From Buchnera aphidicola (Ceratoglyphina bambusae) (GTDB lineage: Bacteria > Pseudomonadota > Gammaproteobacteria > Enterobacterales > Enterobacteriaceae), in assembly GCF_039363085.1 (NCBI RefSeq), contig NZ_CP134982.1:62001-126000 (forward strand): a stretch of 64,000 nucleotides of DNA, written 5' to 3'. Under the pieces are notes generated by a model that saw only the letters and a program-made list of their open reading frames with translations, was not told where the DNA came from and searched no databases. A program made the translations under genes and the position numbers. This document shows, piece after piece, positions 28,315 to 38,187 of the stretch; position 1 is the first letter of the stretch; every line of letters starts with the position of its first letter.

Positions 28315-30504
28315 ATGTTTGTTGTTAAAGTTATGTTATTTATACCTATAAACAAAACTTTTGCGTATTTATATAATTTTAAAAAAAAACCTATAGTTGG
28401 AGGCAGAGTAATAATAAATTTTAAAAAAAATAAAAGTGTAGGAATTATATTGTCTTATAAAATATATAATAAAAATAAAAAAAATATAGAATTAAAATAT
28501 GTAGATTCTATAATTGATAATTTTTCTATATTTAATTATTATGTTTGGAACACTATATTAAAATGTTCTAAATATTATAGATGTTCTATAAATTTTATCA
28601 TTTTTTTTGGAGTTCCTAAATTTATAAAAAAAGGTAATTCTTTTAAAAATAAGTTAAATTTTGTTTGGTCAATAACTAAGCTAGGAAGATTAATAGATAT
28701 AAATATTTTAAAAAAAACTCCTAAACAATTCTATACTTTGTCTTTATTAAGAAAAAAAAATATAGATAAAATATTTTTAAAAAAATGTAATATTTCAAAT
28801 TATATATTTTCTCAACTTTGTAAAAAAAAATTATGTGAAAAAGTTTATAAAGATTTTAAAATATCTTTTATTAACAAAAATAAAATAAATAATAATTTTT
28901 TTTTAAAATCTAATGACGTTTTTTGTAAATATATTAATAGAATTTTAAGTAATTTGAATAATTTCAGTACATGGTTAATAACAGATAATTTATTTTATAT
29001 GAAATTAAAATTTTATTTCGCTTTATTTAAAAATATATTAAAAAATGATTTAAAAATATTGTTCATAGTTTCTAATTTGTATATGTTGAATAAAATAAAA
29101 AATGAAATAAAAAAAAATATGTCATATCCTATATATTCTTATCATTCTAAGCTTACAGATAGTAAAAAAATAAAATGTTGGAATGAGTTTCAAAAAAAAA
29201 ATGCTTCAATAATAATTTCTACCAAAGTTGGAGTTTTTGTTCCTATTAAAAATTTAGGAATAATTATATTAGATGAAGAAAATAATTTATCTTATAGAGT
29301 TTTAGGTAAGTGGACATTTAACTTAAAAAGTGTAATCCTATTAAGGTCTTATTATGAAAAAATTCCAGTTATTTTAGAGTCTTCTGAGCCAAATTTAAGT
29401 ACATTATATAATGTTCAAAAAAACAAAATAAATTGTATTAAAATATCGAATGACATATTAAATTTTTATAAAAATTTAAAAAAAATATTAATAGACATTA
29501 AAATTGAAAGATTTAGAGGTGTTTTTTCTTTATCTTTAATAAAAGAAATTAATTTTCATTTAAAAAATAATTATAATATATGTTTAATTATAGATGGATT
29601 TTCTTATATGTTTTATTTTGTTAAATGTTTTAAATGTAATTATATTTTTAGATGTAATGTATGTTATCAAATTTGTGAATTTAAAATTCATGAAGGTGTT
29701 TTTGTTTGTAGATTTTGTTTTAATATAAATAAAGAATTTAAATGTTTATATTGTAAATGTGAAAAATTTGTTTATAGTCGTTGTAATACTTCTTTTTTAA
29801 TAAAAAATATTAAAGAAATTTTTGATAATACTGTAATTATATTTTTAGATAAAAATAACACAAACAAAAATATTAAATTTTTTTCTAAATCTATTTTTAT
29901 AAGTAAAAAAAAATACCTTTATAAATATAATTTGTATAATATTAAATTATTAATTTTTTTATATATAGATTATTATTTTTTATTTCCAAATTTTAGATCT
30001 ACAGAATATTTTAGTCAAATATATTATAGTATAATAAGATTATTTTTAGAATCTTATAATTCTTCTTTTAAAATAATTATACAAACTAATTTAATTTATA
30101 ATATGTTGTTTAAAAAATTAATTTATAATGGTTATAATAATTTTTCTAAATATTTATTAAAATGTAGAAAGAAATATAAATTACCTCCATTTAGTTTACA
30201 TGCAATTTTTAGAATAGAAAGTAATAAAAAACATAAAATTTTATTTTTTTTAAAATATATAAAACCTTTTCTGGAAAAAATATCTAAAAAAGAGAAAAAA
30301 TTTTGGTTTATGTGTTCTAATTATATTTTTTTAGAAAAATATAAAAAATTTTTTTATTATAATATATTATTTTCTAATAATACTAAATTTGCTTTAAGAA
30401 AAATTTTTGATAAAATATTAAAATATTTTAATAAATTTTTATCTTATAATAAAATATATTTAATATTTGATATAGATTCAGTACAAATTATTTCATTTTA
30501 TTAG
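28315..30504 (+). CDS. priA: Primosomal protein PriA with lost ATPase/helicase motifs
   Basis: The chosen ATG gives 729 residues (E. coli 732); the open frame starts at 28261 but MFVVKVMLFIPINKTF matches the PriA N terminus. PriA binds abandoned forks and reloads DnaB. Alignment to E. coli is collinear throughout, and all eight zinc-site cysteines are present (438, 441, 447, 450, 465, 468, 477, 480). The motor is gone. The Walker A site GVTGSGKT is replaced by ITDNLFYMK (~222-230), DEEH reads DEEN (~320), GTRSA reads STKVG, GSATP reads ESSEP, motif V (GTQMLAKGHHFP in E. coli) has no match, and the arginine-finger motif QVAGRAGR reads YYSIIRLF. The C-terminal domain keeps KLPPFS. A non-catalytic fork-binding or scaffold role is inferred; slow decay is the alternative. 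Confidence 0.9.
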   Translation: MFVVKVMLFIPINKTFAYLYNFKKKPIVGGRVIINFKKNKSVGIILSYKIYNKNKKNIELKYVDSIIDNFSIFNYYVWNTILKCSKYYRCSINFIIFFGVPKFIKKGNSFKNKLNFVWSITKLGRLIDINILKKTPKQFYTLSLLRKKNIDKIFLKKCNISNYIFSQLCKKKLCEKVYKDFKISFINKNKINNNFFLKSNDVFCKYINRILSNLNNFSTWLITDNLFYMKLKFYFALFKNILKNDLKILFIVSNLYMLNKIKNEIKKNMSYPIYSYHSKLTDSKKIKCWNEFQKKNASIIISTKVGVFVPIKNLGIIILDEENNLSYRVLGKWTFNLKSVILLRSYYEKIPVILESSEPNLSTLYNVQKNKINCIKISNDILNFYKNLKKILIDIKIERFRGVFSLSLIKEINFHLKNNYNICLIIDGFSYMFYFVKCFKCNYIFRCNVCYQICEFKIHEGVFVCRFCFNINKEFKCLYCKCEKFVYSRCNTSFLIKNIKEIFDNTVIIFLDKNNTNKNIKFFSKSIFISKKKYLYKYNLYNIKLLIFLYIDYYFLFPNFRSTEYFSQIYYSIIRLFLESYNSSFKIIIQTNLIYNMLFKKLIYNGYNNFSKYLLKCRKKYKLPPFSLHAIFRIESNKKHKILFFLKYIKPFLEKISKKEKKFWFMCSNYIFLEKYKKFFYYNILFSNNTKFALRKIFDKILKYFNKFLSYNKIYLIFDIDSVQIISFY

Positions 30505-30577
30505 TTAAATACTAAAGTTAAGTTTATTTTTAAAATATTTTTAAAAAATCAATATTAACATTATAAAGAAAAAATTT

Positions 30578-31879
30578 ATGTTAAATAAAATAATAATAAA
30601 TGAATTTAAAAAATCAGGTATAATAGATAAAATTACCGATGAAAAGAGTTTTTTAGAAGAAATTAAAAAAAATAAAAATATTACATTGTATTGCGGGTTT
30701 GATCCTACTTCTGATAGTTTACATATAGGTCATATATTACCTTTGTTATTTTTGAAAAAAGTTCAAAAATATAAAAATAAAATAATAATTTTGATAGGAG
30801 GGGCTACTAGTTTAATAGGAGATCCTAGTTTTAAGGATGATGAAAGAAAGCTTATTAGTAAAAAAAATATTTTAAAGTATCAATCTAAATTATTTGATCA
30901 GATATCATATTTTTTAAATAAACATTTTGATATTAAAAATGTTAAAATTATTAATAATTATAATTGGTTTAATGATATGAATATTTTAAAATTTTTAAGA
31001 AATGTAGGAAAATATTTTAATATAAAAAATATGATACAAAAAACTTCTGTTAAAAAAAGAATAAATAGAATTGATAAAAATATGTCTTTTACAGAATTTT
31101 CTTATAGTTTATTACAATCATATGATTTTTCTTACTTATATAAAAATTATAATACTATATTACAAGTAGGAGGATCAGATCAATGGGGTAATATTGTATC
31201 AGGAATAAATTTAACTAAAAAATTATATAACAAAAAAGTTTTTGGAATTACAATTCCATTATTTACAAAAAAAAATGGAAAAAAATTTGGTAAAAGTGAA
31301 AAAGGATCTATTTGGTTAAATAAAAGAAAAACATCAGTTTTTGATTTTTATCAATTTTGGATAAACATTTCTGATGAAGAGTCTAATTATTTTATTAAAA
31401 TATTTAACTTTTTAGATTTATTTAAAAAAAAAATTTATAATAATACAACAACCATAACATATAATATTATAAAAAATAAAAAACTTTTAGCTGATTCAAT
31501 AACAAGATTTGTTCATGGTTATAAAGATTTTTGTATAGTTAAAAAAATTTCAAAAATATTATTTAATAAAAATTTCATTAAAATTAGTAATTTAAATTTT
31601 ATATTTTTAACAAAAAAATATGTTGGAATACCAAAATTTTATATAAATAATAAAAGCACTTTAGAAGAAATTTTATTAAAAATATCTTTTACTAATTCTT
31701 TAAGTAATTCTAGAAAAATTATTTTGTCTGGATCAATAAAAATAAATAATGTTGTAATAAAAAATTGTAAACATGTTTTTAATAAATCAGAAAAAAAATT
31801 TTATCAATATTTTTTATTATCTAAAGGGAAAAAAAATTTTTGTGTTTTACAGTATGAACATATTATTAATTTATGTTAA
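30578..31879 (+). CDS. tyrS: Tyrosyl-tRNA synthetase
   Basis: Class I synthetase, 433 residues (E. coli 424). The tyrosine site lies in YCGFDPTSDSLHIGH with the HIGH motif at 49-52; QVGGSDQWGNI follows at ~190 and the KMSKS-type loop is KFGKSEKG at ~235. The C-terminal S4-like RNA-binding domain contains SNSRKIILSGSIKIN. Its 3' end overlaps the 3' end of sufA on the other strand by 14 bases. Confidence 0.97.
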   Translation: MLNKIIINEFKKSGIIDKITDEKSFLEEIKKNKNITLYCGFDPTSDSLHIGHILPLLFLKKVQKYKNKIIILIGGATSLIGDPSFKDDERKLISKKNILKYQSKLFDQISYFLNKHFDIKNVKIINNYNWFNDMNILKFLRNVGKYFNIKNMIQKTSVKKRINRIDKNMSFTEFSYSLLQSYDFSYLYKNYNTILQVGGSDQWGNIVSGINLTKKLYNKKVFGITIPLFTKKNGKKFGKSEKGSIWLNKRKTSVFDFYQFWINISDEESNYFIKIFNFLDLFKKKIYNNTTTITYNIIKNKKLLADSITRFVHGYKDFCIVKKISKILFNKNFIKISNLNFIFLTKKYVGIPKFYINNKSTLEEILLKISFTNSLSNSRKIILSGSIKINNVVIKNCKHVFNKSEKKFYQYFLLSKGKKNFCVLQYEHIINLC

Positions 31880-32219
31880 AGCTTTTCCCACACCCACAAA
31901 AATTTTTTATATTATAATTTTTAAATTCAAAATTTTTATTTAATCCATTACTTACAAAATCTATCTCAGTATTTTTAAATATGTTTAAAAATTTTTTTGA
32001 TATTAATATTTGTATTTTTTTATTTATAATTATTTTTTTTTTATTTTTTGTATAATCTTTAACATTTTCAATAAATTTCATTTTATATTTTAATCCAGCA
32101 CAACCAGTTTTTTTTATATATATTTCTAAAATTTTAGAATTATATTTTTTTGTTAAAATTTCTATTTGTTTTATTGCATTTTTTGTAATTTTTATATTTT
32201 TGTATGTTTTTTTTTTCAT
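31866..32219 (-). CDS. sufA: A-type iron-sulfur carrier SufA
   Basis: 117 residues. The three conserved cysteines of A-type Fe-S carriers are Cys40 in KKTGCAGLKY and Cys108/Cys110 in FCGCGKSF. The TGCAG form and DFVSNGLNKNFEFKN resemble SufA more than ErpA or IscA, and ydiK next door matches the E. coli neighbourhood of suf. It carries Fe-S clusters to target proteins such as NuoB and NuoE encoded here. It converges on tyrS with a 14-base overlap. The ErpA/IscA alternative is not excluded. Confidence 0.82.
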   Translation of the reverse strand: MKKKTYKNIKITKNAIKQIEILTKKYNSKILEIYIKKTGCAGLKYKMKFIENVKDYTKNKKKIIINKKIQILISKKFLNIFKNTEIDFVSNGLNKNFEFKNYNIKNFCGCGKSFNIN

Positions 32220-32492
32220 ATTTTGTATATTGATTTTATTTTTTTTTATAATAAATAAATAATTTTTAATTTTATTATATATTATAAGTTTTTACAAAAA
32301 TATTTTACAGTATTTTATTTTATTTTTTTAATAATAATTATCTTGTTAAAAATACGTTTATATTATTAAAATTAAGTTTTAAAAGTTTTTCAAAAATATA
32401 ATATTACATTATTAACATTTTAATTAAATTAAAATTTTAATATGATCTATTTATATAAAAAATAATTTAGTAATTTTTGAGGTATTATTTTT

Positions 32493-33560
32493 ATGAAAAA
32501 TTTAAAATTATTTATGTATTCTAAAAAAGAAATATTTTCTTTAATTTTTATTTTTTTAATGTCATTTTTAAGTTTTTTGGTAATAAAACCATTTATTTTT
32601 AGTTTTATTTGGTCGTGTATAATAGTAACATCTACATGGCCGATTATGTTAAAATTGCAAAAATATTTTTATGGTAAGCGTTATGTTGCTATAATTATAA
32701 TGGTAATTTTTACTTTTTTGTTTATATTAGTTCCAATATTGTTATTTTTTAATATATTAATATATAATTTTAAATCTTTTATAATTTTTTTGTTTTCTAA
32801 TAGTTTTAAGTTTCCTGAGCTTTCATATTTAAGAAATATTCCTTTAGTTGGAAAAAAAATATTTTTTAATTATAAAAATTTAAATGTTAATCATGGATCT
32901 GATTTTATTACATATTTACAACCTTATCTTGTAAAATTTTCAGAATTTTTTTTTATAAAAATAGGATATGTTAGTTCTATAATAATACAATTAAACTTTA
33001 TATTAATATTTAATGTATTTCTTTATTTTAATGGAGAAAAATTTTTAGAAATAGCAAAAAATTTAGCTTGTAGAATTTCTTATAGGTATGGTAATTCTAT
33101 GTTGTTATTAGTAGGAAAATCTATTAGAACAATATCTTTAGTAATTTTAGTTACTACTATTGTTCAAACTTTTTTAGGTTGGATAGGATTAATTATTTCA
33201 GAAATTCCAAATTGTTCTTTTTTTTTATTACTTATATCATTATTTTGTTTTATTCAATTAGGACCTCTTCCTATTTTAATACCATTGTCAATATGGTTAT
33301 TTTTAAACAATAATTTCATTTTTGGCACAATACTTTTGTTTTGGAGTTTTTTTATATGCATATTAGATAATATATTAAGACCCATATTAATACGTTTAGG
33401 AATAAGATTACCCTTTCTTCTTATATTATCTGGAGTTATTGGTGGTTTAATTTCTTTTGGAGTAATAGGTGTTTTTATTGGACCAATAATTTTAGTTGTT
33501 ATGCATAGGTTAATATTATCTTGGATATATAATAGATCATCTATTTCAAGATTTTTTTGA
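32493..33560 (+). CDS. ydiK: AI-2E family membrane transporter YdiK
   Basis: Polytopic inner-membrane protein of 355 residues (E. coli YdiK 370). About seven hydrophobic helices are visible, with two near the N terminus and a dense cluster from ~200 to the end. Family marks are the FSFIWSCIIVTSTWPIM region and the C-terminal LRPILIRLGIRLPFLLILSGVIGGL with GVIGVFIGPI. The substrate is not established in the family. Start ATG 32493 follows a TGAGGT site. It is divergent from sufA across ~270 AT-rich bases. Confidence 0.93.
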   Translation: MKNLKLFMYSKKEIFSLIFIFLMSFLSFLVIKPFIFSFIWSCIIVTSTWPIMLKLQKYFYGKRYVAIIIMVIFTFLFILVPILLFFNILIYNFKSFIIFLFSNSFKFPELSYLRNIPLVGKKIFFNYKNLNVNHGSDFITYLQPYLVKFSEFFFIKIGYVSSIIIQLNFILIFNVFLYFNGEKFLEIAKNLACRISYRYGNSMLLLVGKSIRTISLVILVTTIVQTFLGWIGLIISEIPNCSFFLLLISLFCFIQLGPLPILIPLSIWLFLNNNFIFGTILLFWSFFICILDNILRPILIRLGIRLPFLLILSGVIGGLISFGVIGVFIGPIILVVMHRLILSWIYNRSSISRFF

Positions 33561-33848
33561 AACTTTTATATATTATATTATTTAACATTAGATTTCAAAA
33601 TTTTTAATTTATTTATTATAAATATTTTTTCAATACAAAATTTATTGTTATTTAAAAATATTTTTTTTTTAAAATTTTCTTATAATTATTTATTATTTTA
33701 ATTATTTTGCATTTTTGCAAATGTCTGGTAAATTTAAAATTATAGTATATTTTTTGTTTTTTCTTATTAAAAGTTATTTTTGAGTATATATATTTATAAT
33801 TTATATTTTTATGTATTTTATTTAATAAATATTTTTATAGAGAGTCAA

Positions 33849-34895
33849 ATGAAAAAAATAAACAAATTAAGAATTAATAAAATTGATAAATTAATTACAT
33901 TATATAAAATATATAATAATTACAAATTAAGTGAAGATATTGTAAATAATATTTATAATTCTAGAAAAAATATTTATAATATAATGAGAGGTAAGGATAA
34001 AAGATTATTAGTAATTATTGGGCCATGCTCTATTCACGATCCAGATGCTGCTTTTGATTATGCTAATAGATTATTAGAACAGAGGAAAAAATATAGTTCT
34101 AGATTAGAAATTGTTATGAGAACATATTTTGAAAAACCCAGAACAATAGTAGGATGGAAAGGATTAATTGTAGATCCATATTTAGATGGAAGTTTTAAGA
34201 TAAATGATGGTTTAAAAATTGCTAGAAAATTATTAATAGATATAAATAAAATAGGTTTACCTTTAGCTACTGAATTTTTAGATATGTCTATATGTCATTT
34301 TACGCATGATTTAATTAGTTGGGGCGCTATAGGAGCTAGAACTACTGAAAGTCAAACACATAGAGAAATGGCATCTTCATTATCTTGCCCTATTGGTTTT
34401 AAAAATGGTACAGATGGAAATATAAAAATTGCTATAGATGCTATAAAGTCCGCCAAACATAAACATTTATTTATAACCTTTGATCCAAATGGAAAAATGT
34501 TTGTATATAACACATCAGGTAATAAAAAATCTCATATCATAATGAGGGGAGGTAAAAAACCTAATTACAAAGAAGTTGATATTAAAAATGCAATATTATT
34601 ATTAAAAAAAAATAATTTGTGTAAAAATATAATGATAGATTTTAGTCATGCTAATTGTTTTAAAAATCATATTTTGCAATTAAAAGTTTCAGAATCTATT
34701 TGTTCGCAAATTTGTAAAGGAAACATGTCTATTTCTGGTGTTATGATAGAGAGTTTTATAGAAGAAGGTTCTCAAGACATAAAAGATAATAATAATTTAA
34801 TTTATGGAAAGTCTATCACTGATCCTTGTTTAAGTTGGGAAGATAGTAAAATCATTTTAAAAGATTTAGCTAATTCTATAAATTGCAGATTTTAG
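33849..34895 (+). CDS. aroH: DAHP synthase (AroH type)
   Basis: 3-deoxy-D-arabino-heptulosonate-7-phosphate synthase, first step of the shikimate pathway from PEP and erythrose-4-P. The chosen ATG gives 348 residues, exactly the E. coli AroH length, and follows AGAGAG. The open frame begins at 33780 but the extra 23 codons are AT-rich and unmatched. Motifs are IGPCSIHDP, MRTYFEKPRT, GWKGLI, the LATEFLDM segment, GARTTESQTHRE and the metal-site DFSHAN near the C terminus. It is likely the Trp-regulated isozyme by similarity and position near thrS; feedback type cannot be proved. Confidence 0.94.
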   Translation: MKKINKLRINKIDKLITLYKIYNNYKLSEDIVNNIYNSRKNIYNIMRGKDKRLLVIIGPCSIHDPDAAFDYANRLLEQRKKYSSRLEIVMRTYFEKPRTIVGWKGLIVDPYLDGSFKINDGLKIARKLLIDINKIGLPLATEFLDMSICHFTHDLISWGAIGARTTESQTHREMASSLSCPIGFKNGTDGNIKIAIDAIKSAKHKHLFITFDPNGKMFVYNTSGNKKSHIIMRGGKKPNYKEVDIKNAILLLKKNNLCKNIMIDFSHANCFKNHILQLKVSESICSQICKGNMSISGVMIESFIEEGSQDIKDNNNLIYGKSITDPCLSWEDSKIILKDLANSINCRF

Positions 34896-34904
34896 ATTGA
34901 AATA

Positions 34905-34928
34905 GTACCAGTTCTTTTAGGCTGGTAC
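34905..34928 (+). terminator. Hairpin after aroH
   Basis: GTACCAG at 34905-34911 pairs with CTGGTAC at 34922-34928 over a 10-base loop, ten bases past the aroH stop. It is GC-rich for this DNA, but only a delayed T run follows (34944 on). It probably ends the aroH transcript before thrS. Confidence 0.6.
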
Positions 34929-35028
34929 AAGTTATTATGAAATATTTTTTTATATATTCTAAATTTTAATTTTTATTAAGTTTCAAAATATTTAATTTTT
35001 ATTAAACTAATATTAGAAAGGATTTAAT

Positions 35029-36945
35029 ATGTCAGTAGTAATATTTCCTGATGGATCTAGAAAAATATATACAGAAAAGTTTTTAACAAAAAATATTTTT
35101 AAAAATATTAATATAAAAAATGAATTTTTAATTGCATTAAAAGTAGACAATAAATTAATTGATTTAAACGATTCAATTAATAGATATAAAAAAGTGTTTT
35201 TAATAACAAATAAAAAATATAAAATTTTTTTAAAATTAATACGATCTACTTGCGCAAATTTACTATCTCATTCTATTAAAAAAATATGGCCTAATTCTAA
35301 AATGGCTGGATTTAAAATTACTACAAATGGTTTTTATTGTGATTTTGATGTTCCAGAAAATTTTAATAATAAACATTTAATTTTAATATATAATAAAATG
35401 ATAGAACTATGTAAAAGAAAATATGTAATAACTAAAAGATCATTTTCTGTGGATAGATTAATAAAATTTTTTTTTTCTAGAAAAGAAATTTATCAAGTTG
35501 AAATTTTAAAAGAAATTAAAAAAAAAAATGAATTTATAAATATTTATTTTCATAATAATTATTTAATTTTTATTCCTGGAGTTCAATTATATAATATAAA
35601 TTTATGTATAAATTTTTCTTTAACGAAATTTTCTGGAGTATATTGGAAAAATGATAAAAAAAATAAAGTTTTACAAAGAATATATTGTATATCTTTAGAT
35701 TCTAAAAAAACTCTATTAAATTGTTTAAAAAAAAATGTAGAAAATATTGAAGTAGATCATAGAAAAATTGGATCCAAATTGAATTTATATCATATTCAAA
35801 AAGAATCCCCTGGTATGATATTTTGGCATAAAAATGGTTTAATTATATTTAAATTATTAAAGAAATTTATTAGAAAGCATTTGGAAAAATATGACTATGA
35901 AGAAGTTTCTACTCCATTAATTATGAAAAAAATTATTTGGGAAAAAAGCGGTCATTTAGGAAATTATGCAGATAATATTTTTAAAACTTTTTCTGAAAAT
36001 AAAGAGTATTGTATTAAACCTATGAATTGTCCTGGTCACATTCAGATATTTAAAAAAAATATTAAATCTTATAAGGATTTACCTATTAGATTGTCTGAAT
36101 TTGGAATATGTCATAGAAATGAATATTCTGGATCTTTGCATGGATTAATGAGAATTAGATCTTTCACTCAAGATGATGCGCATATTTTTTGTAGTAAATA
36201 TCAAATTGAAAATGAAGTTAATAATTGTATTGATATGATATTTGATATATATAAAATTTTTAATTTCAATAATGTTAAAGTGCAATTTTCTACTAGACCT
36301 AAAAAAAGTATAGGTAGTGATAGTACTTGGGAATTTTCAGAAAATCTTTTATCTAAAATTTTAAATAATAAGAATATTAAATTTACAATTAAAACAGGAG
36401 AAGGTGCTTTTTATGGTCCTAAAATAGAATTTATATTAAAAGATAGTTTAAACAGATTTTGGCAATGTGGAACTATTCAGTTAGATTTTTATATTGCTAA
36501 ACGTTTAAAAGTTTTTTATATTAACAAACATAATATAAAAAAAAATCCTATTATAATTCATAGAGCTATTTTAGGATCTATAGAAAGATTTATAGGAATA
36601 TTAATAGAAGAATATAATGGATATTTTCCATTATGGTTAGCTCCTATACAAATTGTTATATTAAGTATAACTGAAAAAAATATAAATTATGTAAACAATC
36701 TTTTTGTTAAATTGAAGTCAAATAATTTTAGAATAATATATGATATTAAAAATATTCCATTAAATGCTAAAATAAGAAAATATTCTTATATGAAAATACC
36801 ATATATTTTAATTTGTGGTGATAGAGAAGAAAAAAATTCTAATTTTACTGTTAGATATATGAGTGGTAAAATTGTTAATAACGTTTTTTTAAAAGATTTT
36901 GTAAAACAAACTATTAAAAAAATATATTCTTATAGTTTTTTTTAA
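35029..36945 (+). CDS. thrS: Threonyl-tRNA synthetase with ablated editing site
   Basis: Class II synthetase, 638 residues (E. coli 642). The order is TGS domain (1-~60), editing domain (~62-225), catalytic core and anticodon domain. Zinc/active-site ligands of the core are present in [18 protein letters not shown] and IHRAILGS. In the editing domain the HxxxH pair reads Asn77-LLS-His81. The segment equivalent to E. coli Y-V-D-M-C-R-G-P-H reads YLIFIPGVQ, so Asp180, Cys182 and His186 are Ile, Ile and Gln. Hydrolysis of Ser-tRNA-Thr should be impaired or lost. It starts the thrS-infC-rpmI-rplT cluster, two bases from the TTG that opens the infC frame. Confidence 0.96.
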   Translation: MSVVIFPDGSRKIYTEKFLTKNIFKNINIKNEFLIALKVDNKLIDLNDSINRYKKVFLITNKKYKIFLKLIRSTCANLLSHSIKKIWPNSKMAGFKITTNGFYCDFDVPENFNNKHLILIYNKMIELCKRKYVITKRSFSVDRLIKFFFSRKEIYQVEILKEIKKKNEFINIYFHNNYLIFIPGVQLYNINLCINFSLTKFSGVYWKNDKKNKVLQRIYCISLDSKKTLLNCLKKNVENIEVDHRKIGSKLNLYHIQKESPGMIFWHKNGLIIFKLLKKFIRKHLEKYDYEEVSTPLIMKKIIWEKSGHLGNYADNIFKTFSENKEYCIKPMNCPGHIQIFKKNIKSYKDLPIRLSEFGICHRNEYSGSLHGLMRIRSFTQDDAHIFCSKYQIENEVNNCIDMIFDIYKIFNFNNVKVQFSTRPKKSIGSDSTWEFSENLLSKILNNKNIKFTIKTGEGAFYGPKIEFILKDSLNRFWQCGTIQLDFYIAKRLKVFYINKHNIKKNPIIIHRAILGSIERFIGILIEEYNGYFPLWLAPIQIVILSITEKNINYVNNLFVKLKSNNFRIIYDIKNIPLNAKIRKYSYMKIPYILICGDREEKNSNFTVRYMSGKIVNNVFLKDFVKQTIKKIYSYSFF

Positions 36946-36949
36946 TTTT

Positions 36950-36965
36950 GAGGAAATATAGTATT
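36950..36965 (+). promoter_or_regulatory. Ribosome binding site and AUU initiator of infC
   Basis: GAGGAA at 36950-36955 followed by ATT at 36963-36965, with eight bases between AGGA and ATT. The rare AUU initiator is the known target of IF3 autoregulation in E. coli. The upstream TTG shares bases with the GAGG element and cannot use it. Confidence 0.75.
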
Positions 36966-37511
36966 AAATTAAAAAAGAAAATTAAATATGTTCGTTCTAA
37001 TAGAATAAACAATGAAATACGAGCACAAAACGTTCGTTTAATAGGAATTAATGGTAATTTAATAGGGATAGTTAGTTTAAGAAAAGCTTTATATGAAGCA
37101 GAAAAATGCGGTCATGATTTAGTAGAAATTAGTACTAATTCAGATCCAATAGTATGTAGAATAATGAACTATGGAAAGTTTTTATATGAAAAAAGTAAAA
37201 GTAATAAAATACAAAATAAAAAACAAAAAAGAATTCAAATAAAAGAAATAAAATTAAGGCCTGTTACGTTTGAAGGTGATTATCAAGTAAAATTGAATAG
37301 ATTAAAGAAGTTTTTATTATTAGGTAATAAGGTTAAAGTTACTATTAGATTCAGAGGAAGAGAAATGGCTCATAAAGAAATAGGAATAAACATGTTGCTT
37401 AGAGTTAAAAAAGATCTATCTTCTCTTTCTACAGTAGATTTTTTTCCAAAAAGAATTGAAGGGAGGCAGATGATTATGCTTCTTTCGTCAAAAAGAAAAA
37501 AAAATATTTAA
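36963..37511 (+). CDS. infC: Translation initiation factor IF-3, AUU start
   Basis: 182 residues (E. coli 180). The chosen start is ATT 36963. The 14 codons from ATT to the conserved [10 protein letters not shown] region match the spacing of E. coli IF3, whose gene also starts with AUU, and AGGA at 36951-36954 lies eight bases upstream. The alternative TTG 36948 overlaps that ribosome site and adds five unmatched residues. Marks are [31 protein letters not shown], the [13 protein letters not shown] motif and EGRQMIM. IF3 proofreads start codons and in E. coli represses its own AUU-initiated mRNA; the preserved AUU suggests the loop is kept. Confidence 0.93.
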   Translation: MKLKKKIKYVRSNRINNEIRAQNVRLIGINGNLIGIVSLRKALYEAEKCGHDLVEISTNSDPIVCRIMNYGKFLYEKSKSNKIQNKKQKRIQIKEIKLRPVTFEGDYQVKLNRLKKFLLLGNKVKVTIRFRGREMAHKEIGINMLLRVKKDLSSLSTVDFFPKRIEGRQMIMLLSSKRKKNI

Positions 37512-37536
37512 AATTTTAATATTTTGGAATTTAAGT

Positions 37537-37734
37537 ATGCTTAAAATAAAAACGCTAAAAAGCGCATCAAAAAGATTTAAAAAAACTTCCTCTGGGCTAT
37601 TTAAAAGGAAAAAAAGTAATTTACGTCATTTATTAACTAAAAAAAATAAAAATTATAAAAGAAATTTAAGAAAAAAAATAGTTATTTCAAAACATGATAA
37701 TAAAAAAGTTAATTTATTTTTACCATATTTATAA
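37537..37734 (+). CDS. rpmI: Ribosomal protein bL35
   Basis: 65 residues, as in E. coli L35. Lysine-rich; conserved KTLKSASKRFKKT at the start and the RHLLTKKNKNYKRNLRK segment in the middle. It is a 50S subunit protein bound to 23S rRNA. It lies 25 bases after infC and 36 before rplT, in the classic infC-rpmI-rplT operon that L20 represses in E. coli. I did not identify the pseudoknot operator. Confidence 0.96.
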   Translation: MLKIKTLKSASKRFKKTSSGLFKRKKSNLRHLLTKKNKNYKRNLRKKIVISKHDNKKVNLFLPYL

Positions 37735-37770
37735 TTTTTTTGATTTAACATATTTTCATATGGAGAAAAC

Positions 37771-38124
37771 ATGACAAGAATAAAGCGTGGTGTTAAATCC
37801 CATGCTCGTCATAAGAAAATTTTAAAAAAAGCTAAAGGATATTATGGAGCTAGATCTAGAGTGTATAGAGTTGCTAACCAAGCTGTAATAAAAGCTTCTC
37901 AATATTCTTATAGAGACAGAAGACAGAAAAAACGTCAATTTCGCAGACTATGGATAGTTAGAATAAATGCAGAAAGTAGAATTTATAATTTATCTTATAG
38001 TAGTTTTTTAAATGGATTAAAAAAATCTAATATAATTATAAATAGAAAAATTCTTTCTGAAATTGCTGTCTCAGATAAAAATTTATTTAAAACTTTAGTT
38101 ATAGAAGTAAAAAAAGTAATATAA
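37771..38124 (+). CDS. rplT: Ribosomal protein bL20
   Basis: 117 residues (E. coli 118). The N-terminal basic arm [37 protein letters not shown] and the [14 protein letters not shown] segment are diagnostic. L20 is needed early in 50S assembly and represses rpmI-rplT in E. coli. The start follows a TGGAGAAA ribosome site. It is followed by a 22-bp perfect hairpin before pheS. Confidence 0.97.
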   Translation: MTRIKRGVKSHARHKKILKKAKGYYGARSRVYRVANQAVIKASQYSYRDRRQKKRQFRRLWIVRINAESRIYNLSYSSFLNGLKKSNIIINRKILSEIAVSDKNLFKTLVIEVKKVI

Positions 38125-38187
38125 TGTTTTAAATGTATATTATAAAATTATATTTTTTAATTTTTATTATTATAATTTGTTTCATTA

